Assembly (NCBI RefSeq): GCF_000284375.1
Contig: NC_017249.1
Coordinates: 5,744,001-5,808,000, forward strand
From: Bradyrhizobium japonicum USDA 6
Lineage (GTDB): Bacteria > Pseudomonadota > Alphaproteobacteria > Rhizobiales > Xanthobacteraceae
DNA: 64,000 bases
Reading direction: 5' to 3'
The notes below the pieces were generated by a model, which saw only the letters and a program-made list of their open reading frames with translations, was not told where the DNA came from and did not search any database. The position numbers and the translations under genes are program-made. Below, in pieces: positions 17,403 through 27,047 of this stretch (positions within the stretch are counted from its first letter, which is position 1; every line of letters begins with the position of its first letter).

Positions 17403-18905
17403 GTGAAGCGGCCGCGTAAGCGCGGCTCGAGCGTCGCGGTCATCGATATCGGTTCCAACTCGGTCCGTCTCGTCGTCTACGAGGGACTGACACGGAGCCT
17501 CATTCCGATCTTCAACGAGAAGACGCTGTGCGGCCTCGGGCGCGAGGTGCAGAGCACGGGCCTGCTTGCGCCCGATGCCGTCGACAAGGCGCTGACCTCA
17601 CTGAAGCGGTTCCGGGCGCTGTGCCGCGTCATGCAGGTCGGTCGCGTATTTGCGATTGCGACTGCAGCCTGCCGCGACGCCTCCAACGGCCCCGACTTCA
17701 TCGCGAAAGCCGAGCACATCTGCGCCGTGAAGATCGAGATCCTGTCGGGCCCGCGCGAGGCACGGCTGTCGGCGCTCGGCGTGATCTCCGGCATCCACCA
17801 TCCCGACGGCATCGTCGGCGATCTCGGCGGCGGCTCGCTCGAGCTGATCGACGTGCGCAAGAACAGCGTGCGCAGCGGCGTGACGTTGCCGCTCGGCGGC
17901 CTCGCGCTCCAGGACCTCGCGCACAAATCGCTCAAGCGCGCCGACCGCATCGTGCGCGAGGAACTCGACGAGGTGCCGCAGCTCACCGCCGGCCGCGGCC
18001 GCACCTTCTACGCGGTCGGCGGCACCTGGCGCGCGCTCGCGCGCATCCACATCATCCAGAGCGGCTATCCGCTCCAGGTGATGCACGGCTACTCCATTTC
18101 CGCAGCTGAAGCGCTCGACTTTTCGCGTCGTCTCCGCCGGCTTGCGGCCGCCGGCATGCTGGCCGACATCGAGATCGTCGCGGATGCCAGGCGCCCGCTC
18201 CTCACCTATGCGGCGCTGGTGCTCGAGCACATCATCCGCGTCGCGAAACCCAAGTCCATCGTGTTCTCGACCTTCGGCGTGCGCGAGGGCCTCTTGCACG
18301 AGAAGCTGTCGGAATCCGAGCGCAACAAGGACGGGCTGATCTGCGCCGCGGAAGAGCTGAATCAGCTGCTGTCGCGTTCGGCAAAGCACGCCCGTGAGCT
18401 GATCGCCTGGACCGACCGCCTCGCGCGCGTGGTGAAGCTGCGCGAGACCGAGGAGGACCGCCGCTTGCGCCACACCGCGTGCCTGCTCTCCGACATCGGC
18501 TGGCGGGTGCATCCCGACCATCGCGGCGAGCAGACTCTGAGCCTGGTCGTCAACGGCAATTTCGGCGCGATCACCCACACCGAGCGCGCCTTCGTCGGCC
18601 TGTCCGTGTTCTACCGCTATGCGGGCCTGAGCGAGGAGAACCAGCCGCCGGTGACCATGCAGGAGCTGCTGACACCGGCCCAGCTCGAACGCGCCCGCCT
18701 GCTGGGCGCGGCGTTCCGCGTCGCCCATCTGATCTCGGCGGCACGCCCGGGTGTGCTGCCGGCCACGCATTTCCGCAGCCAGGGCCGCAATCTGATGCTG
18801 GTGTTCGAGCACCGGCTCGTCGACCTCGTCGCCGACCGCGTCGGCAGCCGCTTCCGCGCCCTCGCCCGCCTGATCGGCCGCTCCGGCTCGATCGTGCGGC
18901 GCTAG
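17403..18905 (+). CDS. ppx: Exopolyphosphatase / Ppx-GppA phosphatase
   Basis: Hydrolyses terminal phosphates of polyphosphate and possibly pppGpp. The 500 residues belong to the ASKHA superfamily: phosphate 1 motif AVIDIGSNSVRLVVYEG (about 12-28) and phosphate 2 motif IVGDLGGGSLELIDV near 140. The C-terminal HD-like helical domain includes LRHTACLLSDIGWRVHPDHR. Start is GTG 17403, 15 bp after ppk, so the two are co-transcribed. The stop codon overlaps the stop of the convergent PepSY gene: both use the same CTAG at 18902-18905. Confidence 0.93.
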   Translation: MKRPRKRGSSVAVIDIGSNSVRLVVYEGLTRSLIPIFNEKTLCGLGREVQSTGLLAPDAVDKALTSLKRFRALCRVMQVGRVFAIATAACRDASNGPDFIAKAEHICAVKIEILSGPREARLSALGVISGIHHPDGIVGDLGGGSLELIDVRKNSVRSGVTLPLGGLALQDLAHKSLKRADRIVREELDEVPQLTAGRGRTFYAVGGTWRALARIHIIQSGYPLQVMHGYSISAAEALDFSRRLRRLAAAGMLADIEIVADARRPLLTYAALVLEHIIRVAKPKSIVFSTFGVREGLLHEKLSESERNKDGLICAAEELNQLLSRSAKHARELIAWTDRLARVVKLRETEEDRRLRHTACLLSDIGWRVHPDHRGEQTLSLVVNGNFGAITHTERAFVGLSVFYRYAGLSEENQPPVTMQELLTPAQLERARLLGAAFRVAHLISAARPGVLPATHFRSQGRNLMLVFEHRLVDLVADRVGSRFRALARLIGRSGSIVRR

Positions 18906-20059
18906 ACCAGCCGGCCGGTCCTGATCCTCCCCGGACGCTTCTTGAGCCACATGATCGCGCCGCTGATAAACAGGGCGAGAGGTGCGAAGCCGGCTGCGAA
19001 CACCAACAGGCGTCCGATCAATCCAAACGTCGCGCCGTTATGGATCCAGAGCTGTTCGGCCATATAGCGATCCCCCATCGACATCGCGGCTGAAGTGCGA
19101 TCGTGCACCACTGCCCCACTCCATGGATCGAGCCAGATCGCCCCGCGGGCACGCACCGCGGGATCGGCACCCTCGGCCCGGAACTGCACCCGCCACGTGT
19201 TGCGCGTTTCGGTTGGCGGGTTCAGCATGGCAACCACCATGCCGGGCTTGGCGGCCGCTTGCGCGTTCCGCATGATCGCATCGGGTGATAGCGGCGGTGT
19301 CCCTGCGGGAGGCGGTGCTTCGATCCGCGGCGAGGGATCGGCCGTCGGTTTCGACACAAGGCCAACGATGGGACGCACCACGTCGGGAAAAATAATCCCG
19401 ACGCCGGTCATCGAGATCACCGTGAGCGCGAGCAGCGCCCAAAAGCCGGCCGTGCCATGGACGTCGAAAACAAATCGAAGCAGCGAAACGTCCTTCCGGA
19501 CCGACACCGATCGCCAGAATCGACCCGGCCTCGGCCACCACAAGATGACGCCTGACATGGCCAAGCCGAGCAGCATGAACCCGGCAACACCGACCAGCTC
19601 TTTGCCCCACCACTCATAGAGCAGCAGCGTGTAGTGCAGACGATAAACCTTGAGGGAGAACGCGTTGATGTAGTCACGCCGCCCGAGCACCTTCCCGTTC
19701 GAAGGATCGACCATGGTCGTCCAACGATTCGGGTAACGGCCTTTCGCAGTTTCGTGTGCATGTATCACGACCCAGACCGGCCAGGTCCGATCCGGCGCGA
19801 GGATCGTGGCAATCGGCGCGGGATCCGCTGCCGCGGCCGCGCGTATCACCTCGCTCAACGTAGCCTCTCGTTCCCGACCGGCGGGAGTGTAAAGCGCCGG
19901 GTTCAGGCCGGCGTCGATTTCCCGATAGAAGACGATGAAGCTTCCCGTGAGGCCGATCAGCACCACGACGATGCCGCCGAGCAACCCGAGCCATCGATGA
20001 GCCCACAGAAGCCCGCGCCGTGCGCGTCTGGTGAGGTTCGGGACCGGCAACATCGCCAT
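18902..20059 (-). CDS. PepSY-associated TM helix domain protein (iron-siderophore reductase-like)
   Basis: An inner-membrane protein of the PepSY_TM/FoxB-PiuB type, often found beside TonB receptors and thought to reduce or release iron from siderophores. The 385 residues have four predicted membrane helices: LLGGIVVVLIGLTGSFIVFY near the start, ELVGVAGFMLLGLAMSGVIL, GFWALLALTVISMTGVGIIF, and LLVFAAGFAPLALFISGAIM at the end. The first follows the conserved HRWLGL, and periplasmic PepSY regions lie between. Start taken at ATG 20059; a TTG at 20071 is possible. It begins 24 bp after the TonB receptor stop, so it is second in that operon, and its stop overlaps the stop of ppx. Confidence 0.85.
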   Translation of the reverse strand: MAMLPVPNLTRRARRGLLWAHRWLGLLGGIVVVLIGLTGSFIVFYREIDAGLNPALYTPAGREREATLSEVIRAAAAADPAPIATILAPDRTWPVWVVIHAHETAKGRYPNRWTTMVDPSNGKVLGRRDYINAFSLKVYRLHYTLLLYEWWGKELVGVAGFMLLGLAMSGVILWWPRPGRFWRSVSVRKDVSLLRFVFDVHGTAGFWALLALTVISMTGVGIIFPDVVRPIVGLVSKPTADPSPRIEAPPPAGTPPLSPDAIMRNAQAAAKPGMVVAMLNPPTETRNTWRVQFRAEGADPAVRARGAIWLDPWSGAVVHDRTSAAMSMGDRYMAEQLWIHNGATFGLIGRLLVFAAGFAPLALFISGAIMWLKKRPGRIRTGRLV

Positions 20060-20083
20060 TGCGCGCGTCAAAGCCGACCCGCC

Positions 20084-22416
20084 TCAGAAATCCGTCGACA
20101 TCGACAATAGCAGGGTTCGCGGCGCACCTTGCGACAAGGCGGAGAAGCTCGCCACGCCGGCCCAGTAATTGGTATCGAACACGTTCTGAACCAGGGCCCG
20201 AAGCGTCACCGGCCGGTTGTTGATCCGCGTGTTGTAGCGGGCACCCAGGTCGAGCCTCGTCCAGGCCGGAACGACCTGCGTGTTCGCCGCATCCAGATAT
20301 TGGTGTCCCGTATAGATGGTGTTTGCGACCAGCGTCAGTCCGGGTGCGAACGGGGTGTCCCATTCGGCGGACAGGTTTGCCTGCACCTGAGGCACACCGA
20401 TCGGCGTCTTGCCAAGATTGGTCGGCGCGCTTGTCTTTGTCAGCTCCGCATCGATCAACGTCACGCCGCCAAGGACTCGTAGGCCCGGCTGCACCTCTCC
20501 GAATACGGTGAACTCCAGGCCGCGATTGCGCTGTTCGGCGTCGGCCCGGAAGATCTTGTCGACACCCAATTGTCCCGACGGCTTGGTGATCTGGAACACG
20601 CTGATCGTGGTGGCCAGCATTCCGAAGTCGACCTTGACGCCTGCCTCGTGCTGCTTGCTGAAATAGGGAGCAAGAACTTCCCCCTGATTGCTCGCGGTCG
20701 TCGGTGCGATGTCGCCTTTGCTGAGCCCTTCGATGTAGTTGGTGTAGAGCGAAACGTTGCTCCAGGGCTTGACGACGAGGCCGACCATCGGCGTGAGCGC
20801 CGTCTGGTCATAGGAGGACGTGACCGCTCCCGTGGTGGTGTTGAAGTTGTTGGACTTGACCCCTGCTGGCGCACGCCGACGGTCAGCTGAAGACGCTCCT
20901 GAAAAACCGACAAAGTGTCAGCCAGCGCGAGGCCAGTCAGTTCGGTATCCGAAAGCTTCGGAACCGTCGCTGGAGCAGCGACGAACTGCTCAGGACGGGC
21001 GATCGGCGCATAGATGTTGGACAGAACCGGCGTTCCGGACACGGAGCCCCGTGAGATCTGATCCGTGTAGTAGCTGCCCTGGAAACTCACGGCGTGACTG
21101 ATCGCGCCGGTTTCAAACCGGGCGCGCACACCGGCGTCGGCGACATTCCGGTCGATATCGAATTTGAAGCGTCCCGGTGTCGACGTGGTGTTGCCGGCCG
21201 CGTTCAGGATCGTCGGCGTGCCGAACAAGCGATCGACCTGAGTCCTGCCGCCACCGCCGTCGGCGAACACCGTCACGGAGTCCGTCACATCATATTCGGC
21301 GCGCGCCAGCAGCGAGTTGTCATGAACCTTGGCCCATTCCCAGGCCTGCGTGACATTGCGCCTCCCGACCGGCGCGGTCGGGACAGCTACGCCTGTTGCG
21401 ACCAGAAACGGTCTCGTGGGCGCGTCGAACTTTTCTTCCTGATCGATGAAGTCGAGCGAAGCTCTGAATTTCTCACCGCGATAATCGAACGCCGCGGCGC
21501 CGACATGCGCCTCCCGGTTCTGGTTGTCCAGCGGCGTGTCACCATTGTGATAGCTGCCATTGACGCGAATTCCGAATTCGCGGTTCTCGCCGAACCGTCG
21601 GCTGACGTCGAGATGCGTGCCGAGCTGGGTGTTCGTCGCGTAGTCGGTCGTAACCCGCGTGAGATCGACATCAGAAGCACGCTTCGGGACGATATTGATG
21701 GTGCCCCCGACGCTGCTGTTCGGGGCCATCCCGTAGAGCAGCGCGGCCGGGCCCTTGATGATCTCGATCCGTTCGACGTAGTCGGTGAAGACACGGTAGT
21801 TCGGTGCGACACCGTAGACACCGTTGAAGGCAATTTCACCGACATTCCCCTCGCCGATCGGAAAGCCGCGGATGAAGAAGGAGTCGAGGATGCCGCCGGT
21901 CTGGCCGGTGAAACGGACCGAAGGGTCGTTGCTGACGACGTCGGCTATCGTGCTGGCCTGTTGATCCTCGATCTTCTTCGCCGTGTAACTGGTGATGTTG
22001 AACGGCGTGTCCATGAAATCCTTGTTGCCCAGCAAGCCGATCTGGCCTCCGCGGGCGACCTGCCCACCTGAGTAGGAGGGCGGGAGTGCGCCGGGCCTTG
22101 CGGCAGCGGGCTTCGCTTCCGCCTGCATCCTGGCCCGCTCATTCGCAGGCGCGCTTTGACGGCCCGCCCTTCGACTTGGGTTCAAACGCGGCCGTGCACG
22201 CTGCTTCGGCACGTCGGCGGTGACGGTCACTGCCGGCAAGGCTGTCGCCGTCTCCGGCGCAGGGCTTTGCGCGCTGGCGCGGTGAAGGAAGCCGTCGCCG
22301 AACAGGGCGATGGAGACCAGAGAGGCCGCGAAGGCCGTCGGTCTCGAGAACTTCGGATGTGATTTGACGGTAGCGGCAAGAATGGCAACGGGACGGCAAG
22401 TGGCTCTCGACGACAT
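20084..22416 (-). pseudogene. TonB-dependent siderophore receptor, frameshifted
   Basis: An outer-membrane ferric-siderophore receptor. The first frame (from ATG 22416) has a signal region ending ...HRASAQ, a TonB-box-like ALPAVTVTAD, and a plug with DTPFNITSYTAKKIEDQQ, ADVVSNDPSVRFTGQ and FIRGFPIGEGN, then about half the barrel to LQLTVGVRQQG. The frame then fails at a run of four C (+ strand 20860-20863). One added base gives VKSNNFNTTTGAVTSSYDQT and joins the second frame, which carries the rest of the barrel to the terminal LLLSMSTDF. The repaired length of 777 residues is normal. Followed by the PepSY gene. The 150 bp upstream are AT-rich, but I could not identify an Irr or RirA box. Confidence 0.82.
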
Positions 22417-22752
22417 CTCTCAACAGCTTCCGGTTTGATAGGAATAAATACCGGAGCGAAGTGCCGCAGCATGAGCCGCCAAGTCAATAAAAACACCTTT
22501 AATTTCAGCAGTTTATAATAAGTCAAAGTCTAAATCGCGCAGAGATTGAGAGCGCTGTGGGTCACCCCACGAAGTGCCCGGCCGCGCTGTGCGTGACCGC
22601 TTGGCGCACGAGTCCGCCATGAGGCGGCAAGGCTCGCCGGCGTGCGGAGCTATGATGACCGGGTCAGTGGGGACGGCGACTGCCGGAATGATCGCGCGCA
22701 ACACCTCTCCCCACCGGGAAGAGGCAAGCAAAACCAGATCATGCCGTAGAGA

Positions 22753-23613
22753 TTACTCCGCCGAGGCCTTGGCGTGGCGCTCGGAGGATTCCAGCGCGGC
22801 CGCGCTCAGGCTGCGCCGGCGCCAGATGCTGCCGACGACCAGCACGACGACGACACCGAGAGTTGCGCAGAGATATTCGCCGCCTCCGCCGCCTTGGGCG
22901 AATTGGGGCGGGATACGAAGTGCGCCGAGCATGCTGTCCAGCGAGGCGCCGAGCGGGCCGTCGAACAGCGTGTGCAGCTTCGGCGCGATGCCGGGATCGG
23001 TCGCGATCACCTCGCCCGAGATCCAGCCGAGCAGTGCGGCACCCGCCCAGACCAGGACCGGCAGCTTTGCCAGCAGCGCCATGATCAGGGCCGCACCGGC
23101 GACGATCAGCGGCACGCTGATGGCGAGACCGAGGATCAGCAGCGGCACGCTGCCATTGGCGGCGGCGGCAACCGCAATGACGTTGTCGAGACTCATGACG
23201 ATGTCGGCGACGACGACGATCTGCACCGCCTGCCACAGATGCGAGGCGGACTCGACGCCCTCCTCGTCCTCGTTCTCCGGCACCAGGAGCTTCGCTGCGA
23301 TCACGATCAGCGCGAGACCGCCGACGAGCTTGAGATACGGCAGCTCCATCAGGCTCGCGACGATGCCGGTGAAGATGATCCGCAGCAGCACGGCCGCGCC
23401 GGCGCCGAAAATCATGCCCCACAGCCGGTGCCGCGGCTTGAGGCCGCGGCAGGCGAGCGCAATCACCAGCGCGTTGTCGCCGGAGAGCAGGATGTTGATC
23501 CAGATGATCTTGCCGACCGCAATCCAGAAGGTCGGTTCGGCCATCTCGTTGCGAAACTGGGTGAAGAATGCCCCGATCGTAGCGGGATCGAAGATCTGCC
23601 AGAGCCAGTTCAC
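22753..23613 (-). CDS. TerC-family integral membrane protein
   Basis: A membrane protein of the TerC/YjbE group, linked in various bacteria to manganese export or metal insertion during secretion. The 286 residues contain the two family motifs with membrane-buried acidic residues, ILLSGDNALVIALACR near residue 42 and IVMSLDNVIAVAAAANG near 135. Seven or so hydrophobic helices and a basic C-terminal tail (GSIWRRRSLSAAAL) are visible. The start is GTG 23613 with AAAGGA upstream. Just upstream lies ndk on the same strand (41 bp), so co-transcription is possible. The transported ion is not known from sequence. Confidence 0.85.
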   Translation of the reverse strand: MNWLWQIFDPATIGAFFTQFRNEMAEPTFWIAVGKIIWINILLSGDNALVIALACRGLKPRHRLWGMIFGAGAAVLLRIIFTGIVASLMELPYLKLVGGLALIVIAAKLLVPENEDEEGVESASHLWQAVQIVVVADIVMSLDNVIAVAAAANGSVPLLILGLAISVPLIVAGAALIMALLAKLPVLVWAGAALLGWISGEVIATDPGIAPKLHTLFDGPLGASLDSMLGALRIPPQFAQGGGGGEYLCATLGVVVVLVVGSIWRRRSLSAAALESSERHAKASAE

Positions 23614-23654
23614 AATACGTCCTTTCGCCCCGTCGATATTAACCTATCGGCTGA

Positions 23655-24077
23655 TCAGCCGACGATCTCGTTGCCCGAGAAGAACTGCGCGATTTCGATC
23701 GCGGCGGTCTCCGGCGCATCCGAGCCGTGAGCGGAATTCTCGCCGATCGACTTTGCGTAGAGCTTGCGGATGGTGCCGTCGGCGGCCTTGGACGGATCGG
23801 TCGCACCCATCGCGTCGCGGTACTTGGCAATGGCGCCCTCGGCTTCCAGCACCTGGACCACCACGGGGCCCGATGTCATGAACTCGACGAGTTCGCCGAA
23901 GAACGGGCGGGCCTTGTGCACGGCATAGAAGGTCTCGGCCTGTTCCTTGGTCATGCGGATGCGCTTCTGCGCGACGATGCGCAGGCCCGCCTTCTCGATC
24001 ACGGCGTTGACCGCACCGGTCAGGTTACGCGCGGTCGCATCGGGCTTGATGATCGAGAAAGTGCGTTCGAGGGCCAT
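23655..24077 (-). CDS. ndk: Nucleoside diphosphate kinase
   Basis: Transfers the gamma phosphate of ATP to NDPs through a phosphohistidine. The 140 residues begin [20 protein letters not shown]; the active-site histidine is His117 in [15 protein letters not shown]. Substrate contacts [20 protein letters not shown] are intact, and the length is exactly that of the family. Start ATG 24077, with AAGGACAAG nearby as ribosome site. Terminates 41 bp before terC. Confidence 0.97.
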   Translation of the reverse strand: MALERTFSIIKPDATARNLTGAVNAVIEKAGLRIVAQKRIRMTKEQAETFYAVHKARPFFGELVEFMTSGPVVVQVLEAEGAIAKYRDAMGATDPSKAADGTIRKLYAKSIGENSAHGSDAPETAAIEIAQFFSGNEIVG

Positions 24078-24387
24078 AATCTTGTCCTTGAGAAGAAAGC
24101 GGTGGTTTTCGAGTTGCGGGGCTTATATCGGCGCCTTTGCCAGACGGCAAGCGACCACCGGAACAGCCCCCGGACGCTTCGCCGCAGGCCGCCCGCCGTA
24201 CCTAGTCATGTATTACCGAGATTTCACCCAGATGAACCCAATCTGAAGCCTCCGTTCAGGGCTTGGTTCAGGCTCGGCGGCGTAAGGTCAGTCCCATCGA
24301 AACCGAAGCCTGATCATTGGGCAGACCGTTTCGGCGGCCTTTCCATCGACGCGATAGCCCCGCGCCGGCAGTCTTTAGGAGATCACC
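24078..24387. other. 310-bp divergent intergenic region
   Basis: Separates ndk (minus) from the small secreted-protein gene (plus). It must hold both promoters, but I see no confident -35/-10 pair, palindrome or small gene; open frames here are shadows of ndk or low-quality. GGAG at about 24379 is the ribosome site of the downstream gene. Confidence 0.5.
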
Positions 24388-24642
24388 ATGTTGAGGAAAC
24401 TTTCGCTTGCCGCTGTCGCCGCGGTTGCGCTGGGTGCCGCGCTGGCGCCGACCTCCGCCTCCGCTCACTGGCATGGCGGCTGGGGCTGGCACGGCGGCGG
24501 CGGTGGCTGGCATCACGGCTGGGGTGGACCGCGCTTCTATGCCGGCGGCCCCGTCTCCTACGGTTATGGCGGCTGCTACGTGCGCCGGCTGGTCCCGACC
24601 CCCTGGGGACCCCGCTGGCGGCTGATCAACCGCTGCTACTGA
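24388..24642 (+). CDS. Small secreted Gly/His/Trp-rich protein
   Basis: An 84-residue exported protein: signal peptide LAAVAAVALGAALAPTSASA, then a low-complexity segment dense in glycine, histidine and tryptophan (WHGGWGWHGGGGGWHHGWGG), then a short tail with two cysteines (GGCYVRR and LINRCY) that could form a disulphide. The histidine cluster could bind metal; that is inference. Start ATG 24388 with GGAG upstream. Single gene with its own terminator at 24695. Similar short GWHGG proteins are common in Bradyrhizobium and relatives; function unknown. Confidence 0.8.
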   Translation: MLRKLSLAAVAAVALGAALAPTSASAHWHGGWGWHGGGGGWHHGWGGPRFYAGGPVSYGYGGCYVRRLVPTPWGPRWRLINRCY

Positions 24643-24661
24643 GCCCGACAGCACCTTCCTG

Positions 24662-24686
24662 AGGTACCTAGGCCCCCCAGGTACCT
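24662..24686. repeat. Two copies of the palindrome AGGTACCT
   Basis: AGGTACCT at 24662-24669 and again at 24679-24686, separated by AGGCCCCCC. Each is self-complementary, so the pair can form either two small cruciforms or one larger stem. It lies between the small secreted-protein stop and its terminator. Confidence 0.6.
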
Positions 24687-24694
24687 TCCAAGCG

Positions 24695-24730
24695 AAGCCC
24701 CGGCGTTCCCCTGCGCCGGGGCTTTGTATT
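24695..24730 (+). terminator. Rho-independent terminator
   Basis: A perfect 11-bp stem AAGCCCCGGCG (24695-24705) with CGCCGGGGCTT (24714-24724) around an 8-base loop, followed by TGTATTT. It ends the small secreted-protein transcript. Confidence 0.85.
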
Positions 24731-24858
24731 TCGGCGGCTATTGCCCGGCTTCATGCAATTTTTACTAGAGTGCCGGGCAATCTCCGCGAGCGGCGAAACC
24801 ATTTTGGGGGGCCAAGGACTTGGTACCGTGTCATCACTTTGAGAACACGGAACCCACA

Positions 24859-25032
24859 ATGGCTGGCCTTCTTGCCAATGACAGCGAACAGATCGACCGG
24901 CGCACCAGCCGCTCGATTTGCGATGCGGTGGGCGAACGGCTTCAGCAGAGCCTGCGCCCCGAACCGCGGCTCCCGACGCATCTCGAGCAGCTCCTCGACG
25001 CGTTGAAGCAGCGCGACCGCGACTCGCACTGA
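24859..25032 (+). CDS. Small helical protein, weakly NepR-like (57 aa)
   Basis: Starts at ATG 24859 with weak upstream signal GGAACCCACA. The 57 residues are soluble and mostly helical. The core DAVGERLQQSLRPEP then LPTHLEQLLDALKQRD resembles the two-helix NepR anti-sigma pattern (IGxxLRxxYxxVV...P..ll.LL..L). True NepR genes sit next to phyR and ecfG, which are absent here, so this is at best a paralogue-like protein; it may equally be an unrelated conserved Bradyrhizobium protein. It lies 57 bp before the ABC-F gene on the same strand and might share its transcript. Confidence 0.6.
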   Translation: MAGLLANDSEQIDRRTSRSICDAVGERLQQSLRPEPRLPTHLEQLLDALKQRDRDSH

Positions 25033-25089
25033 CGTGAGGCTCACGCAAAAACGGGTTGCGTTCGACGCGCCTTGCGGTGACAAGGCCGC

Positions 25090-26952
25090 ATGCTTGCTAT
25101 CACCGATCTCTCCATCCGCCTTGCCGGACGCCTTCTGATTGACCAGAGTTCCGTGCAGATCACGCCCGGCGCGCGCGTCGGCATGGTCGGGCGCAATGGC
25201 ACCGGCAAGTCGACCCTGTTCAAGGTGATCCGCGGCGAACTGGCCGCCGAGCACGGCACGGTCACCCTGCCGCCACGCTGGCGCGTCGGCAGCCTCGCGC
25301 AGGAGGCCCCGAACGGCCCCGAAAGCCTGATCTCCGTCGTGCTCAAGGCCGACCTCGAACGCGACGCGCTGCTTCACGAAGCAGAGAGCGCGACCGACCC
25401 GCACCGGATCGCCGAGATCCAGACCCGGCTGGTCGACATCGACGCCCATTCGGCGCCGAGCCGTGCGGCCGCGATCCTCTCCGGCCTCGGCTTTTCCGCC
25501 ACCGACCAGCTCCGCCCCTGCGCCGAATTCTCCGGCGGCTGGCGCATGCGCGTCGCGCTCGCCGCCACGCTGTTCGCCGCCCCTGACCTCCTGCTGCTCG
25601 ACGAGCCCACCAACTATCTCGACCTCGAAGGCACGCTGTGGCTCGAGGATCACCTTGCGCATTATCCGCGCACGGTGATCGTGATCAGCCATGACCGCGA
25701 CCTGCTGGAAAGCTCGGTCGACCAGATCCTGCATCTGGAGCGCGGCAAGCTCACGCTCTACAAGGGCACCTATTCCTCCTTCGAGGAGCAGCGCGCCGCG
25801 CGCGAGCTGCTCGATGCCAAGGCGGTCAAGCGCCAGGAGGCCGAACGCGCGCGCCTGCAGGCCTTCGTCGACCGCTTCAAGGCCAAGGCCTCGAAAGCGC
25901 GCCAGGCGCAGTCCCGCGTGAAGATGCTGGAGCGGCTGAAGCCGATCACGGCGCTGGTCACCGAGGACGTGCGCGAGATCAGCTTCCCCGCGCCGGAGAA
26001 AATCCTGTCGCCGCCGATCATCGCCGTCGACAACGCCGCGGTCGGCTACGATCCGGCGACGCCGGTGCTGGGCCGCGTTACGCTGCGCATCGACAATGAC
26101 GACCGCATCGCGCTGTTGGGCGCCAACGGCAACGGCAAGTCGACACTTGTCAAACTGCTCGCCGGACGGCTGGCGCCGTTCTCAGGCAAGGTGACGCGCG
26201 CCGACAAGCTGTCGATCGCCTATTTCGCGCAGCACCAGCTCGACGAGCTGAACGAGGATGGGTCTGCCTACGACCACGTCCGCAAGCTGATGGGCGATGC
26301 GCCCGAAGCCAAGGTGCGGGCGCGCGCCGGCGCGATCGGCTTTTCCGGCAAGGCGGCCGACACCAAGGTCGCAAAGCTCTCGGGCGGCGAGAAGGCGCGA
26401 CTCCTGCTCGGCCTTGCGACCTTTTTCGGCCCGAACATGATCATCCTCGACGAGCCGACCAACCATCTCGACATCGACAGCCGCGCGGCGCTTGCCGAAG
26501 CGATCAACGAATTCCCCGGCGCGGTCATCATGGTCTCGCACGATCGCTATCTGATCGAGGCCTGCGCCGACCGGCTCTGGATCGTCGCCGACCGCACCGT
26601 CACCAACTACGACGGCGACCTCGACGAGTACCGCCGCCTGGTGCTGTCGGCGCGCAACGACGAGCCTGCCCCGCGCGAGCGTAGCGCCGCGAGCGAGAAG
26701 CCGCAGCGCCCGAGATCAGACAATCGCGGTTCGCTGAAGAAGCGCATCGCGGAAGCCGAGAGCGAGATCGCCCGCGTCAGCGAGATCATCACCAAGATCG
26801 ACACCGCGCTCGCCCTGCCCGACATCTTCACCCGGGATCCCAAGCAGGCCGCGCAACTGTCGAAGGCGCGCGCCAACGCCGCCGACGCGCTGGCGCGCGC
26901 GGAGGAGCAGTGGCTGGAGGCGAGCACGCAGTTCGACGAGGCGGCGGGCTAG
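25090..26952 (+). CDS. ABC-F family ATPase (ribosome-associated, Uup/YheS type)
   Basis: A soluble protein with two fused ABC ATPase domains and no membrane part; ABC-F proteins bind the ribosomal E site and ease translation problems. The 620 residues show Walker A GMVGRNGTGKSTLFKV (about 34), signature FSGGWRMRVALA and Walker B LLLDEPTNYLDLEG in domain 1. A charged linker follows (AKASKARQAQSRVKMLERLK). Domain 2 has LLGANGNGKSTLVKLLAG, LSGGEKARLLLGLA and MIILDEPTNHLDID. A C-terminal coiled-coil tail is rich in Glu, Lys and Arg. Start ATG 25090. Which subfamily it belongs to cannot be settled by eye. Confidence 0.92.
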   Translation: MLAITDLSIRLAGRLLIDQSSVQITPGARVGMVGRNGTGKSTLFKVIRGELAAEHGTVTLPPRWRVGSLAQEAPNGPESLISVVLKADLERDALLHEAESATDPHRIAEIQTRLVDIDAHSAPSRAAAILSGLGFSATDQLRPCAEFSGGWRMRVALAATLFAAPDLLLLDEPTNYLDLEGTLWLEDHLAHYPRTVIVISHDRDLLESSVDQILHLERGKLTLYKGTYSSFEEQRAARELLDAKAVKRQEAERARLQAFVDRFKAKASKARQAQSRVKMLERLKPITALVTEDVREISFPAPEKILSPPIIAVDNAAVGYDPATPVLGRVTLRIDNDDRIALLGANGNGKSTLVKLLAGRLAPFSGKVTRADKLSIAYFAQHQLDELNEDGSAYDHVRKLMGDAPEAKVRARAGAIGFSGKAADTKVAKLSGGEKARLLLGLATFFGPNMIILDEPTNHLDIDSRAALAEAINEFPGAVIMVSHDRYLIEACADRLWIVADRTVTNYDGDLDEYRRLVLSARNDEPAPRERSAASEKPQRPRSDNRGSLKKRIAEAESEIARVSEIITKIDTALALPDIFTRDPKQAAQLSKARANAADALARAEEQWLEASTQFDEAAG

Positions 26953-27047
26953 ACTCAAAATCGCGAAAACAACCCCATGCACAGTAGCGGTATCCAACTA
27001 CCCGACCACAAGCTACTGATCAGCATGCTCTTTATGGATCAGCCAAC

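Noticed and set aside
22430..22560. Irr/iron-control box before the TonB receptor
   Set aside because: The region is AT-rich with TTTATAAT and CTAAA pieces, but no proper inverted TTTAGAA-type element could be aligned.
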